This document shows positions 1 to 19,619 of a stretch of 64,000 bases of DNA, one piece after another. This DNA is from Adenophora triphylla var. japonica (Eukaryota; Streptophyta; Magnoliopsida; Asterales; Campanulaceae): positions 21,854-85,853 of the forward strand of contig JAFEMH010007537.1 in assembly GCA_022495995.1 (NCBI GenBank), written 5' to 3'. The position numbers and the translations under genes were made by a program. The notes under the pieces are model-generated. The model did no database searches and was not told the DNA's origin. It saw only the letters and a list, made by a program, of their open reading frames with translations. Within the stretch, counting starts at the first letter, position 1; each line of letters starts with the position of its first letter.

Positions 1-527
1 GAGGGTAGGAGAAGACCCAAACAAACTTGGGTTAGAGTGATTGAAAATGATACTCCCTCTGTCCCATAAAACATTACCCCTTTTACTATTTTGGGCGTCC
101 CACTTTAAAGTCCCACTTTCCTAAAAAGGAAAAAAATTTTACTATTCTCTCCACTCATTCTCTCTCCTCCCACTCACAACACTTTTCAAATTTACTATTC
201 TCTCCACTCATTCTCTCTCCTCCCACTCACAACACATGCTTTAATAACATTATTTCTTATTTTCCGTTCTCAATAGTAAAGGGGTAAAGTTCTCCGGGAC
301 GGAGGGAGTATGAGTTTACTTGGAGTGGATGAAAGTATGGCGTTAAGAGGCCGGAGTGGAGGGCAAAAAACCCATGTGGGGGATTGATTTTTTTTTTTAA
401 TTTAATTACTATTATTATTATTATTATTTCTTTTCAACAACCTTTTTAACACGATGTCATATGAGGATTCATGTTAGCCGACCCCAAATTATTTTGGGAC
501 TAAGGCTTTGTTGTTGTTGATGTTGTA
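1..527 (+). mobile_element. LINE 3' end (RTE-like), truncated by window edge, with a MITE inside
   Basis: The first 50 bases read as the basic C-terminal tail of a plant non-LTR reverse transcriptase (GRRRPKQTWVRVIEND). After the MITE insertion the frame region continues (RRPEWRAK-like) into an AT-rich 3' UTR and a conserved end block GCCGACCCCAAATTATTTTG followed by a TTG-rich tail at about 509-527. Two reverse-oriented relatives occur at 8465..8625 and 8877..9245. Assignment to the RTE clade rests on the TTG-repeat tail and is inference. Only the 3' end is present. Confidence 0.6.
53..308. mobile_element. Stowaway-like MITE inserted in the LINE
   Basis: Terminal inverted repeats CTCCCTCTGTCCC and GGGACGGAGGGAG are flanked by TA at 51-52 and 309-310. 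The uninterrupted LINE copy at 8877..9245 shows the empty site (a single TA), so the borders are exact. The interior contains a direct duplication of TTTACTATTCTCTCCACTCA. No coding capacity. Confidence 0.85.
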
Positions 528-559
528 ATGTCAAGGAAGCTCTGCATTATAGTAATTTA

Positions 560-807
560 CTCTCTCTTTTCCAAAATGATCTTCCTACTTTTTTGCTGTT
601 ACTACGAATAACTTGAGCAATAATTATAGATTGATTTAGTTATACCAATGCAAATCTAAAACTTGTAATTGATACACCTTCAACAATACTATCAATAACA
701 AGTTTTACATTTTCATTAAGATAATTAAATCAACCTAAAATAATTGTTCAAAGTTTATTCGTAGTAATGGCAAAAAAAGTGGGAAGAACGTTTTGGGAAG
801 AAGGGAG
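560..807. mobile_element. Stowaway-like MITE, family M2 copy 1 (degenerate ends)
   Basis: About 250 bp and homologous along its length to the copies at 6422..6670 and 9559..9804. Shared blocks include ATGATCTTCCTACTTTTTTG near the left end and ATTAAATCAACCTA near the right. The terminal repeats have decayed more than in the other copies. TA flanks at 558-559 and 808-809. Confidence 0.75.
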
Positions 808-811
808 TATT

Positions 812-1514
812 AGAGAAGTTGAATTCTTTCGTCCCACAACCACAAGATAGTCTGTTTGAAATATAAGCCATAATTATCTAAGGACCTAACAGCTGTCAAA
901 GATTGACTTCATTGTGACATTGGAAGTGTTACGAGTGCCAAGATATTCATGCTCTGGCAGTTTTTTTCATAAACTTCTAATTGGCAGTTTTTGCCTTCTT
1001 GGAGTTGGAAAATCTATTGTCTCAACAAATTCTTAATATATTGGTGACTTTTGAAGCCAAATGTATTGATCATATTCTTTTTACTCATTAGATTTTGGTT
1101 TCATTATATGCATATATTGATTTAACAATTGCTTAGTAAATATATTTTGAGACTGTTTTGTTAAGAAATTTGACATTTTATTGTCCATATACAGTTCTAT
1201 TGAAAGTTTCTAGGTGTGGAGCTATTGAGTAGGTAGGCTACACTTTAGGACTGGAAAGGTTCAAGCTGTTCTAGCCAGACAATAAACTTAGTAATAGTGG
1301 CGATTGTGGAAAAGATTAGAGAGCAAAACGAGCAGTAAGATTTTGCAAAATGCAATAACATAATATTAAGACCTCTAGAGTTTGCAACAGTTTTCTGTAA
1401 AAAGAATTGTTGAAGTACTTCAAGGCTAAGAAAAGCATACATAGCGTAACCCCTTTATGAAAAACTATTCCTTATTCCCAACTTATTATGATTAAGAGCC
1501 TAAAGCCTGCTCCA
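812..1514. other. AT-rich non-coding stretch
   Basis: No exon, RNA gene or transposon end is visible here. It is probably intron of the AMMECR1-like gene, because the preceding exon of that gene has to lie upstream. Confidence 0.4.
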
Positions 1515-1778
1515 CTTTTTTTTTTTAAATCGAAATGGGCAAAAACCCCTAAATTTTATTAATATAAAAAGCAATAAAATAAAAGTTCAAGGAGGGGGAA
1601 ATAAAGCCTTACCTAACAAAATAAAGAAAAGAAAGAAAAAGAGGCAACATGGTTATCCCCATTAACCCCCCTCTTCTTGTATTCAACTTTGAAAGGCTTA
1701 TGCTTTCGACGAACAGAGGTGTAGCCATCTTCAAAGTCATAATAATCATTTTCTGTAGGCTCATACCATTCTCTTCTA
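1515..1778 (-). mobile_element. small poly(A)-tailed retrocopy of an unidentified transcript or LINE
   Basis: On the minus strand the segment ends in a poly(A) run (the T-run at 1515-1527) after the block GGGGTTTTTGCCCATTTCGA. It is bounded by imperfect direct repeats AAAGCCTGCTCCAC (1501-1514) and AAAACCTGCTCTAC (1779-1792), as expected for target-primed reverse transcription. One minus-strand frame encodes about 50 residues (REWYEPTENDYYDFEDGY, then VRRKHKPFKVEYKKR) before a TAG. I do not recognise this peptide. It may be the 3' end of a LINE or of a cellular mRNA. Confidence 0.5.
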
Positions 1779-1982
1779 AAACCTGCTCTACATCCTCAAG
1801 CTTTCAATTAATCACACTTGTGAATTTTCCTTCGGGGTGAAAAATTTTCGTGTTCCTTCAACTTTTCCGTATTGCACACTCAATTTCTATTCATCATGTT
1901 TGAAGATGATGTGTTGAAGCTACGGCTGTAAGTATGAGTGATGTGTCCAGTACTTCAAGCATGTAGTTTGTAATGTGTTTGA

Positions 1983-10234
<8,252 letters not shown>

Positions 10235-10531
10235 CCATTTGATTATTTTCCATCACTCAAACCATTTTTTTTTTGGTTAAGTGATGATGATTTCCATCAT
10301 GGTAAACTACATTGGTTCAGAAAGTATCCGCTAAAAAATGAGTGGATAGCTATTTGTGTTCAAGTATCTGTTGTCCATGTATCTAAATTATTCTTCAAGA
10401 TCATCTGATTTGAGGAAAATGTCAGAATGTCAGGTCAGAAACTCTCTTTGGACTCCGCACATAAGAAATCTGACTGAACATCTTTGGTTATGTATCTGCA
10501 ATGTTGCGAAAACAAAGTTGTTTGTAATATA

Positions 10532-10791
10532 CTCCCTCCGTCCCTAAATGTTTGTCCCATTTGACTTTTCAAACATTTTAATTTAGTGATTTTGAAGCTT
10601 TAATTTTGATTATTTTTACGAACGCTTTGAAAATTATTGATAATATACACCGCCGTTATGTAATACTCCGTCCCTAAATGATACAAGTTTTGAAAATTTA
10701 GTGATTTTGAAGCTTTAATTTTGGAAATGAGACTAACTTTTTGGGACAAAGGAAAAGGGGAAATGGGACAAACATTTAGGGACGGAGGGAG
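10532..10791. mobile_element. Stowaway-like MITE with an internal related end
   Basis: Ends CTCCCTCCGTCCCTAAATGT and ACATTTAGGGACGGAGGGAG with TA flanks. An internal TAATACTCCGTCCCTAAATG at about 10662 repeats the left end, suggesting a rearranged or nested copy. Located about 300 bp downstream of the AMMECR1 stop codon. Confidence 0.85.
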
Positions 10792-10914
10792 TAATTAAAT
10801 TGCATTGTCTTATGTTTATCGATATCTTTTGTATTTGATCTTTAGAATTTGATTCGTGTTTAACGAATCAGGGTCAAGCTTGAGAAACCATCACCTTAGG
10901 CCACCCATCCCTAT

Positions 10915-11262
10915 CTTCTCCGGTCAACAACTCTGGCGACATTTTTTTTATTCTGGCGACTAAACAACTGAGAACACCACCAACTCTGGCGACCAAATAA
11001 CTGAAGTTCTCGGTTGTCAACTAAACTACTAGGAACATGATCAACTTCGGCGTCCACCAACTCCGGGGACCATACAACTGAGAACGTATCAGTAAGTTCT
11101 CAGTTGTCAACTAAACTACTAAAAACACGGATCAACTCCGGTGATCACCAACTTCGGCAACCAAACAACTGAGAACTTAACTTATCAGTAAGTTCTCGGT
11201 TGTCAACTAAGCTAATAGTAAGAACACCATTAACTCTGGCAACCAAACAATTAAAATTTTTT
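10915..11262. repeat. degenerate tandem repeat, roughly 115-bp period
   Basis: Three to four diverged units share AACTCTGGCGACC/AACTCCGG blocks, CAACTGAGAAC and AGTTCTCGGTTGTCAACTAA in the same order. No protein or transposon assignment. Intergenic, between the AMMECR1-like gene and gypsy element A. Confidence 0.6.
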
Positions 11263-11496
11263 TTATTTTTTATTTTAATTAAAATACTTATTAACAACGA
11301 AACGAAAGTAGTACTCATTTAAAATGGTGAGAGACTATATGGTTAGATAAAATATTTCGTGAAAGTAGGACGTAAAATAGATAATATATGTATATTCGAT
11401 TTTACCCGGGGACGAGGAGGTAATTTTCTCATGATTTTAAGCCATCAATTGGGAATTTAAGAGCTTGGGTTCCTTTGTTCCTTTAATTTACAGAGT

Positions 11497-11560
11497 ACTC
11501 TCTCCGTCCTATTATAAAGTTACAAAAGCCCCATTTTGATGTTATGTTACATAAAAAAAA
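11497..11560. mobile_element. orphan Stowaway-like terminal end
   Basis: CTCTCTCCGTCCTATTATAA resembles the left terminal repeat of the MITEs nearby, but no matching right end is visible before element A. Probably a truncated copy. Confidence 0.3.
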
Positions 11561-11645
11561 AATGCTTTTAGTACTTGATTATTAATTGATTATTAATGAG
11601 ATTTACTTGTCATATTTACATCATCTATCTTGAACAGAATAAAAG

Positions 11646-12291
11646 TGACGAGTTAGGCCAAGCTATTAAAGCTCAACCATTTATATATTATTGCCACCAC
11701 GTTCTCAGTGGGCTAGGCCAATGATTACTAGGCTCAAGGCCTATCAACATGATCAAGTCGACCTAAGCTCATTGTCCGACCTACGAGGTCCCTACCTAGC
11801 TTGGTCCGACCTAACGATCCAGTTCCCCATACGGGCATGACCCGATCTCATCCATCAGTCAGGTCGACCTAGACCCAACAGGCGACCTCGACCTATTGCA
11901 ATACGTAACGACCTACAGAGTCCAGGCGTGAACACAAGTCTTTTCATAACAGACTCCCTACAAATCAGGAGTTATTCGTGGACAAGATCTCTTACACATA
12001 TCTGATCCGAGATTATAGGGATTTAATACAATCCTAATGCAATTATATCTCTCATCAACAACTATAAATACAAGGCAACATCAACCGTTCCAAGGTAATT
12101 GCTCTTTGTTATTTTGAATACATCTTGTTCATTACAATATTTGAGCTCTCATACACCATACTTACTCTCACGCCCGAGGGTCTTCGCCGGAGACCATTCC
12201 GGCTAGTCGTGGGTTCTGTGTTTAAGGTCAAGGAGCCAAGTGATTAGTATTGCCACGTGGACGGATATCGATAAGCAAGATTCTTGCAGCA
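11646..12291 (+). repeat. 5' LTR of element A
   Basis: Ends in CA at 12290-12291, six bases before a primer-binding site. The upstream half contains at least seven copies of CGACCT or its complement, including the palindrome AGGTCGACCT, followed by a TATA box at 12063. The left border is chosen at the first plausible TG and cannot be verified without the other LTR. Confidence 0.6.
12063..12070 (+). promoter_or_regulatory. TATA box of element A LTR
   Basis: TATAAATA within AACTATAAATACAAGG, about 230 bp before the LTR end, the usual place for the U3 promoter of a plant gypsy LTR. Confidence 0.65.
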
Positions 12292-12297
12292 TTAGTT

Positions 12298-12314
12298 TGG
12301 TTCCATTGTCGGGA
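12298..12314 (+). promoter_or_regulatory. primer-binding site of element A (degenerate tRNA-Asp type)
   Basis: TGGTTCCATTGTCGGGA resembles the TGGCGCCGTTGYCGGGGA site common in plant Tat and Athila elements, with several mismatches. It fixes the orientation of A as plus. Confidence 0.65.
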
Positions 12315-12353
12315 ATCGTGCGTGTTTGACCTCGAAAATCTTTACAACCCACA

Positions 12354-14270
12354 ATGACTGCGGACGGACATGTTTCTGATGCCTCAGACGAACCCAACGA
12401 GGGAAATACTAATGTTAATGCTAATGTTAATGCTGGAGACCGCAACGTCAATATGCCTCCTCCTCCTCCGCCTCGTCATCACACTAGGGCGACGCGCTCT
12501 AACATTATTGCTGATGGCAGGGGTTTGCCAGATGGTAGGAGGGAGAAGCGACCTATGGCCGACCAAGGAGTACAACCTCCTCCAAAGCGTCCCCAAGCAG
12601 GGCGAATGGCTGCAGGCGATAGACCGGGTCCCTCAACCGATCCCCTTAGCAAAAAGGAAATGCTTTTGGAGCGAGCTAGAATACTGGCCGAGCTAATAGC
12701 AATGGAGGAGGAGACAGAGCAGGCTGACAGAAGGTCAGAGAGGGCAGCCCCCTCCCAGGTTTCTAACAGGTAGCCCGAGAGAAGCATTAGGCAAGGAGGA
12801 AGTGCCCAAAAAAATGGCGAGCGACAGATTATACCTCATATCCGCACCCACATACCAGTTCCACCTGATGACTTGAGAAGTCATCTCAATACAAACAGAG
12901 AGCAGGAGGCGGAGCCGAAACTGAGGAGGAAAAGGGAAGCCGAGAGGAACAGGCCTAGGTCGCCTGCCAGGACGGAGAGGTCGCAGTCTCACAGAGAAAG
13001 GAATGGGCGCAGGTCGCCAATTAGAGTGGATACGCGCAGGTCGCCGGTTAGAGAGGAAAGGCACAGGTCGCCAGTTAATTCAGTGAGGTCGCCCTCTCAC
13101 AGGGATAGAAGGAACAGAGAAATTACTCCCCCTAGGAGTGACAAGTACAGAGCCAACTAGAGGAGGGAACCCCACCGTGAAGAAAGACAAAGATCCAGCG
13201 ACGTCTTCCATGCTAGGGACGACAGGCCAGATGCCAGGGAATGGCTGCAGTGGAAGCAAAGTTTGAGCAATGGGAGGCTGATAAGAAAGAGGATGATGGA
13301 AAGGGCGAACAAAATGATATTGCTCTTCATCCCTTGTCCAAGGAGTTGCTCGACCGTCGACCTCCTCAAGGTTTCAGATTGCCCGTCCTGGAAAAATATT
13401 CGAGTGCAACCAATGCCAAGAGTCATATACAGCATTTGGAGGCTACCATGTGCTTTGTCTCCAATGAGGACGACATGATGTGTAAGGCACTCACTAGCAC
13501 TCTCACCGGGGCAGCTCTTACTTGGTTTAACCGCTTGGCACCAGGTTGCATCTCGACGTGATATTATATGAGGAAGAAATTTTTGGATCGCTTCTCGACA
13601 GCTGGAGCTCGAAAGATGACAGTCACTGACTTGAATAACTTGGTACAGGGATAGAACGAAAGCTCGATGAGCTACTATACCAAATTCAAAGAGATGGTCG
13701 ACAAGATTGAGGAGGACCTTACGGACAGGGAGGTAATCAATTGCTTCAGAAATGGGATAGCATCTGCAGATTTAGACTACGAGCTGACAGTCCGGACAGT
13801 GACTACCCGACAAGAACTGTTCGAGAAGGCCTACAATGTAGCCCTAGCTGAAGAAAGAAAAGAGAAGAAGAGTGGGAAAGGACCCAAGGCTGAGATCGCT
13901 AATACTGACAAGAAGGACTCAGCCAAAAATGGAGGTAATAACAAGAATGGTAAGAACAGAACTAGGGCGACTGAGAAGGTGCCCGAAGCTTTCACTCCTT
14001 TGACAGTGAGTCGAACTGAGATCCTCAACACTGTCGAATTAGGCCCACCTGCCCCTATGAACCCATCAAATAAGTTCAGAAGGGATAACAGCAAGTACTG
14101 CGACTATCAAAAAGATACGGGCCACACTACGGAAGATTGTATGAGCTTGAAACGCATTATTCAAAAGTTCGTCGACAGCGGAAGGCTCGACATGTATGTG
14201 AAAAGGCCTCAGCAGGGTGGTGGTGAGCGAGCTGCTGGTGGACAACAAGAGCCAAGACAGCCTAGATTGA
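12354..14270 (+). pseudogene. element A gag, broken
   Basis: Gag polyprotein remnant that would form the retroelement capsid. It opens with MTADGHVSDASDEPN, runs through a proline and Arg/Ser-rich region (12873-13160), then the retrotransposon gag domain (LTGAALTWFNRLAPG, LDRFSTAGARKMTVTDLNN), then a knuckle-like CDYQKDTGHTTEDC at about 14098-14139. Stops occur at 12771 and 13158 in the first frame. A frame change comes before 13241, with further stops at 13559 and 13652. In the knuckle a Gln stands where relatives usually have His. No intact translation product is possible. Confidence 0.8.
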
Positions 14271-14431
14271 ATTTGGGGGTTATTACTGAGCAAGCCAGCA
14301 ACACCGCCCTGAAACACAAGATATTCCAGCTTAACAAGGCTCCCCACGTGACACCTAGAAGCTACATTAGAGACGAGATGATCAGTTTCTATCCAGACGA
14401 GCAGGCAACTAATGCAGCGGCTAGAGAGCAA

Positions 14432-16480
14432 GTTCTCGTTATCCCAGGTCTAATTGATTGGTGTACGACGAGCAGACTCTTGATAGACACGGGGGCCTGC
14501 AAAGATATTCTGTTTTATAAGACATTCAAGGAGATGGGACTCTCAAAGGAGCAGCTCGAACGTTATGATGGTAGATTGGAGGGCTTCACTAACCACATGG
14601 TCGATGCCAAATGACAGATCGAGTTGGACGTTGACATAGGCCAACATCCTTACAGGGTCGTCTCCAAGGTAAAATTTATTGTCATTGATGTGAATAGTGA
14701 TTATGCTGCTATTTTGGGTATACCTGGCCAGGTCGCACTTGGAATGGTGGCCTCAATCCCCCATCAGTGAGTTAAGTTCCCCACGCTAGCTGGAGTCGGC
14801 TGTGTACGAAGTACATCTTGAGAATATCTTGACCATCTCCTTCGAACGAGGAAGAAGAGGGAATTGGAAATTGAAACTGCTGAGGGGTACCTGAAGATGT
14901 CAAAATCAGTCACCACAACTTCTCGATTGTCTACGATCACCTGCGTGGAAGAGTCGACCTATCGCTCACATGACGAGGTCATGAATGAGTCGACACGTCA
15001 CTCCGAAATCACCACGGTCGATTCAGATGCATTTATGGTCGACCAAGTTTTTATAGGCGAGCTATGCCTCCAGATCGACAATAAATTGGGGGCCACCACC
15101 AGTGAGATCGCAGCTGAGCTAGATGACGTGATCGTTGAAGAAGCTCCACACTTGGGGGCTGAGGAAAGACAGAGGGTTCGAGAGATCATTATCGAGACCC
15201 TGCAGTTTAGAGATGGTCCAGAGCTGGAAGCTGTGGACGAGCTGGAAGCAGTAATGACAAATCCTTCTTATCCTGAGCAAAAAAATCAGATTGGAAAGCA
15301 GTTGTCAGCTGAGGAAAGAACAGAGATCTTCGAGCTACTAAAGGAGAGCAATGATGTCTTTGCTTGGCGAGTAGAGGATATGAAGGGTATAAAGGAAGAG
15401 GTCGCTGTCCACAGGTTGGAGGTTAACCCGACCATGAAGTACAAAGCACAGAAACTGAGAAGCTTCGCTCGTGACAAGGAGGAGGCGATAAAACTTGAGG
15501 TACAAAAGCTTTTGAGTGCAGGTATCATCAAGGAAGCTACACATACTACCTGGCTAGCTAATGTGGTTATGGTGAAGAAATCTAATGGCAAATGGAGAAT
15601 GTGCGTCGACTTCACCAACTTGAATTTGGCCTGTCCCAAAGATAGCTATCCCCTGCCTCGTATTGACAAGCTCGTCGACTCTATAGCTGGGCACTCCACT
15701 CTAAGCTTCCTCGATGCCTATTCAGGTTATCATCAGATCAAGATGCACGAGGATGATGTTGTGAAGACGACTTTTCAAGCTGCTGGGGGTATTTACTGCT
15801 ACAACATGATGCCGTTCGGGTTGAAGAATGCAGGAGCAACCTACCAAAGGATGGTGAACAAGGTCTTTGCTTCACAGATTGTCCGAAACATGGAGGCCTA
15901 CGTTGACGATATGGTCATCAAAACAAAGGTCGGATGTCACGTGGTCGACCTAAAGAAAACGTTAGCCAATTACGAGCAAACGACATGAAGCTTAACCCGA
16001 GAAAATGTGTGTTTGGAGTAGCAGCTGGCAAATTCCTTGGTTTTATGGTGTCACAACGATGAATTGAGGCAAATCCTGAGAAGATTAAGGCTTTTGTCGA
16101 CATGCAAGAGCCCACAAGTATAAAGGAGATGCAGCGGCTTAATGGTAGGGTGGCAGCCCTAGGTCGCTTTATAGCCAAGTCGGCGGAGAAATCTTTCCCC
16201 TTCTTCAAATCATTGAGGGGGACGAAGAATTTTGAGTGGACGGCCGAATGTCATTCGTCGTTCCAACATCTTAAGGAGTACCTCACTACTCCACCTTTAT
16301 TGAGCAGCCCGACTATTGGGGTGACTTTGTTCGTATATCTATCTGTGGGTGACCAATCAGTGGCAGCTGTTCTGGTTCGAGAAGAAGAGGGGCTTCAAAA
16401 GCCCGTGTATTATGTTAGCAAGGCTCTATCCGACGTTGAGGGCAGATATTACAATGCAGAGAAGGTCGCATATGCCTTGG
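14432..16480 (+). pseudogene. element A protease and reverse transcriptase, broken
   Basis: Aspartic protease (LLIDTGACKDILFYK, catalytic DTG at about 14486) is followed, in the same frame after stops at 14612 and 14768, by the RT. The RT has VVMVKKSNGKWRMCVDF, the finger motif PLPRIDKL, MMPFGLKNAGATYQRM and the catalytic YVDD at 15899-15910. A frameshift after 15980 and a stop near 16060 precede the connection region (VAALGRFIAKSAEKS, SVAAVLVREE). The open frame stops at 16480 because element B inserted here; it resumes at 27164. All catalytic residues visible in RT are conserved, so loss of function is due to frame damage. Confidence 0.85.
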
Positions 16481-17880
16481 TGAAATTACCCGGATCCGAG
16501 AGGCAGCGCGATCGCGCCCCTGCATCTGGCATTTTGATGGTTCGCGTTTTCCGTCTGCGTTTGTGTTTGCATTGGAAAGTGTCTCGCTGTGTTTTGCTTG
16601 TAGAGTCACCACGCCGTTTTGATTAAGCCCAAAACATTGAGAAAAGACATCAGTTTAAAAATAAACTGTTTTTGTGTGATGAGATTTTGAGTTCGGAGGT
16701 CAGGTTACTCCTCGAGAAGAGAATATTAGAATATTAGAGCTCACCCGAGTAGCCTCGTAAAAACGAGTCTTTCGATACCCCTTCTTTCTTTAAATGTTGT
16801 GTGTGTGTGTGTGTGCTTTTAAAAATGCATGATGTGTCGGATGTCTACATTGTACACTGCTTATTGAAATGTATTGAAATAGTAATGGAAGGAAGCCTTA
16901 CCAATGTTGGTTCGTGTCTGTCTTCCGCGGGGGAATAGTGTTTGAGGATGGAATAGTGTTCCGGGACGGACCGGGATTACTTCGGGATGTGCCGGTTGTC
17001 TGCGGACAGAGCTTCGGCGTGCCTCGGGATTGTCAAGTGTGCACTCGGGCAGAGTTTCGGCGTGCGTTGGGATTGCAGGGATTGTTGGTTGGATTCGGGC
17101 AGAGGTTCGGCGTGCGTCGGGATCGTCGATTGCGTTCGGGCAGAGTTTCGGCGTGCGTCCGAGTTGCCGGTTTGACTCGAAAAAAGCCGGGACGCCTCGG
17201 GAAAGACCAGGCAAGACGTCGGAGTACCATGAGGGGCCTCAGAGTACCTCGAGAGTGCCTCGGGGCAGTGCGGGAGAGTCTCGGGAGCGCTCGCAAGGGC
17301 TTCGGAGCACCACAAGGGAGCTCGGAAGGCCTCGGAAGGAACCGAAAGGGCCGGGAGTGCCTCGGAAGGACTTAGAGGGGGAGCCAGAAGGCTTAGGGAG
17401 AGAGTAGAAGAGGATGGTGTGTGAAAAATGAGAGGGGGAGGCCTCTATTTATAGGGTCCAGATTTCTGGCTAGTTGTGTCGCACGACACAAGAAGCCATT
17501 ACCAGTTTTTTGGTTTTCCTGGATTTAAGGGAATCTCGTGGACTTTAAGGGGATTCTGTAATCATGATGTCCCTTGGCTAGTTGTGTCGCGCGACCTGAC
17601 AAGCCATTACCAGTTTTTTGGTTTTCCTGGATTTTAGGGAATCTCGTGGACTTTAAGGGAATTCTGTAATCATGATGTCCCTTGGCAAGTTGTGTCGCAC
17701 GACCTAAGAAGCCATTACCAATTTTTTGGTAATGGCAAGCTAGTTCTCGTCGAGAGCTTTCCAACCATATATGGCACGTCTCAATCGGAGTTCGTATGAA
17801 GGAGTTATGACCTCCGAAAGTTCGCCCTTGGTTTTTGTTGTATGCTTTGATGGAGAGCGATCCAGATTGGGGTACTTACA
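16481..17880 (-). repeat. 3' LTR of element B
   Basis: 1400 bp, from TGAAATTACC to GTACTTACA on the plus strand. Minus-strand TATA at 17445..17453. Above it are three imperfect palindromes of the GTCGCRCGAC type (at about 17477, 17585 and 17693). A GT microsatellite lies at 16798-16815. Confidence 0.88.
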
Positions 17881-18179
17881 GAAGCCCCTCGGCGACGTCA
17901 CTTATGAAAAAAGTGGGGTCGTCGATAAGATAAGGGTCCTGATCTGGATCGCGTGCTGAGAGAGAAGGTGACCAGGTTGGTCAGACGGCTGGACCCTTTG
18001 ATAGGATTCCTACGTATCCTTGAGTGGGAATCAAGCCAATCGTAGTTCGTGTAAGTGTGTGGACGTGTCGTTGTCCTGTGGTGAAGTAGTAAGGTTTGTG
18101 GTGAGTGGACGTGGTGATGTCCTGAGTTGAAGTTTGTGTGGAGTGGACGTGGTGATGTCCTGAGTGAGATTGTCTGAAG

Positions 18180-18560
18180 GCGTCTATACCTAAGTTGAGG
18201 CTTAGTTCAGGAGTATAAACCTAAGTTGTGACCTAGTTCAGGAGTATAACCTAAGTTGGGACCTAGTTCAGGAGTATGACCTAAGTTGGGGTTTAGTTTC
18301 AGGAGTATGATCCTAAATTGGGACCTAGTTCAGGAGTATGACAGTTGGGACCTAGTTCAGGAGTATGACCTAAGTTGGGACCTAGTTCAGGAGTATGACC
18401 TAAGTTGGGACCTAGTTCAGGAGTATGACCTAAGTTGGGACCTAGTTCAGGAGTATGACCCTAAGTTGTGACTATTCTAAGGCGTCTGGACCTAAGGGAG
18501 ACTTAGTTCAGGAATATGACCCTAAGTTGAGACTATTCTAAGGCGTCTGGACCTAAGGGA
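18180..18560. repeat. 30-bp tandem repeat in element B 3' region
   Basis: Unit GACCTAAGTTGGGACCTAGT plus TCAGGAGTAT, about 11 copies, most nearly identical between 18320 and 18460. Lies between the antisense ORF remnant and the 3' LTR, the place where Tat-lineage elements are known to carry variable tandem arrays. Confidence 0.85.
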
Positions 18561-18724
18561 GACTTTGATGGCACATTTTGTGGATCCTGTATGGAACTTT
18601 ATTTGTGGAAATTTTTGGAAAGGCATCACGTCGTGCTGGAATTCTTCTTTTACGTAGCATTTATTACAGCTACGTCTTGCATTTGAAGTTTATTGACATA
18701 CCTTTGCTGGTTTACCTGCAGGAG

Positions 18725-19600
18725 GAGGTGCCTTTGTGAGGAGGAAGTTGAATTGTTGAGGACATGGGGCACCTCTGACCGAGATGAAGAGGACGTGGTG
18801 GCGTCTCTGGCTGAATTGCTGAAGTGTTTGAGGGCATGGGGCGCCTCTGATCGAGTTGTTGAAATGTTGAGGACGTGTGGCGCCTCTGACCGAAGTTGCT
18901 GAAATGCTGAGGACGCGCTGGCATTTTTGACCCAAGTCGCTGAAATGATGAGGACGCGATGGCGCCTTTGTCTGAACTTGCGATGAGGGCGAGGTGGCGC
19001 CTCTGTCTGAACTTGCGGTGAGGGCGAGATGGCACCTCTGTCTGAACTTGCGGTGAGGGTGAGGTGGCCCCTCTGTCTGAACTTGCGGTGAGGGTGAGGT
19101 AGCGCCTCTGTCTGAACTTGGTGAGGGCAAGGTAGCGCCTCTGTCTGAACTTGCGGTGAGGGCGAGGTGGCGCCTCTATCTGAACTTGCGGTGAGGGCGA
19201 GGTGGCACCTCTGTCTGAACTTGCGGTGAGGGCGAGGTGGCACCTCTGTCTGAACTTGGTGAGGGCGAGGTAGCGCCTCTGTCTGAACTTGCTGCGAGGG
19301 AGAGGTGGCGCCTCTGTCTGAACTTGGTGAGGGCGAGGTAGCGCCTCTGTCTGAACTTGGTGAGGGCGAGGTGGCACCTCTGTCTGAACTTGCGGTGAGG
19401 GCGAGGTGGCGCCTCTGTCTGAACTTGGTGAGGGCGATGTGGCACCTCTGTCTGAACTTGCGGTGAGGGCGAGGTGGCGCCTCTGTCTGAACTTGCGGTG
19501 AGGGCGAGGTGGCGCCTCTTTCTGAACTTGCGGTGAGGGCGAGGTGGCGCCTCTGTCTGAACTCGGTGCGGGCAAGGTAGCGCCTCTGTCTGAGATGATG
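18725..19600. repeat. 35-bp (32-bp variant) tandem repeat in element B 3' region
   Basis: Unit TCTGTCTGAACTTGCGGTGA plus GGGCGAGGTGGCGCC; about 19 units from 18955, preceded by more degenerate related units from 18725. The short variant lacks CGG after CTTG. Long open frames on the minus strand (repeating SSDRGATSPSP) are a by-product of the repeat. Confidence 0.85.
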
Positions 19601-19619
19601 AGGACGTGGGACGCCTCAG

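Noticed and set aside
12370..12787. Alternative plus and minus open frames overlapping the start of element A gag
   Set aside because: They are shadows of the Pro/Arg-rich gag N-terminus; only the 12354 frame continues into recognisable gag sequence.
16860..17410. Overlapping open frames of 100-150 codons on both strands in the B LTR (and at 26190-26660 and 41670-42270)
   Set aside because: GC-rich degenerate repeats in the LTR (CGGCGTGCGT, CTCGGAAGG) keep all frames open; frames differ between copies and show no conserved protein.
18286..18471. CRISPR-like regular array
   Set aside because: Units are contiguous 30-mers with no unique spacers, in a plant LTR element; it is an ordinary tandem repeat.
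18650..19575. Long minus-strand open frames (up to 287 codons) with repeating SSDRGATSPSP
   Set aside because: They arise because the 35-bp and 32-bp repeat units lack stops in several frames at once. There is no start context or domain, and the region is the tandem array of element B.
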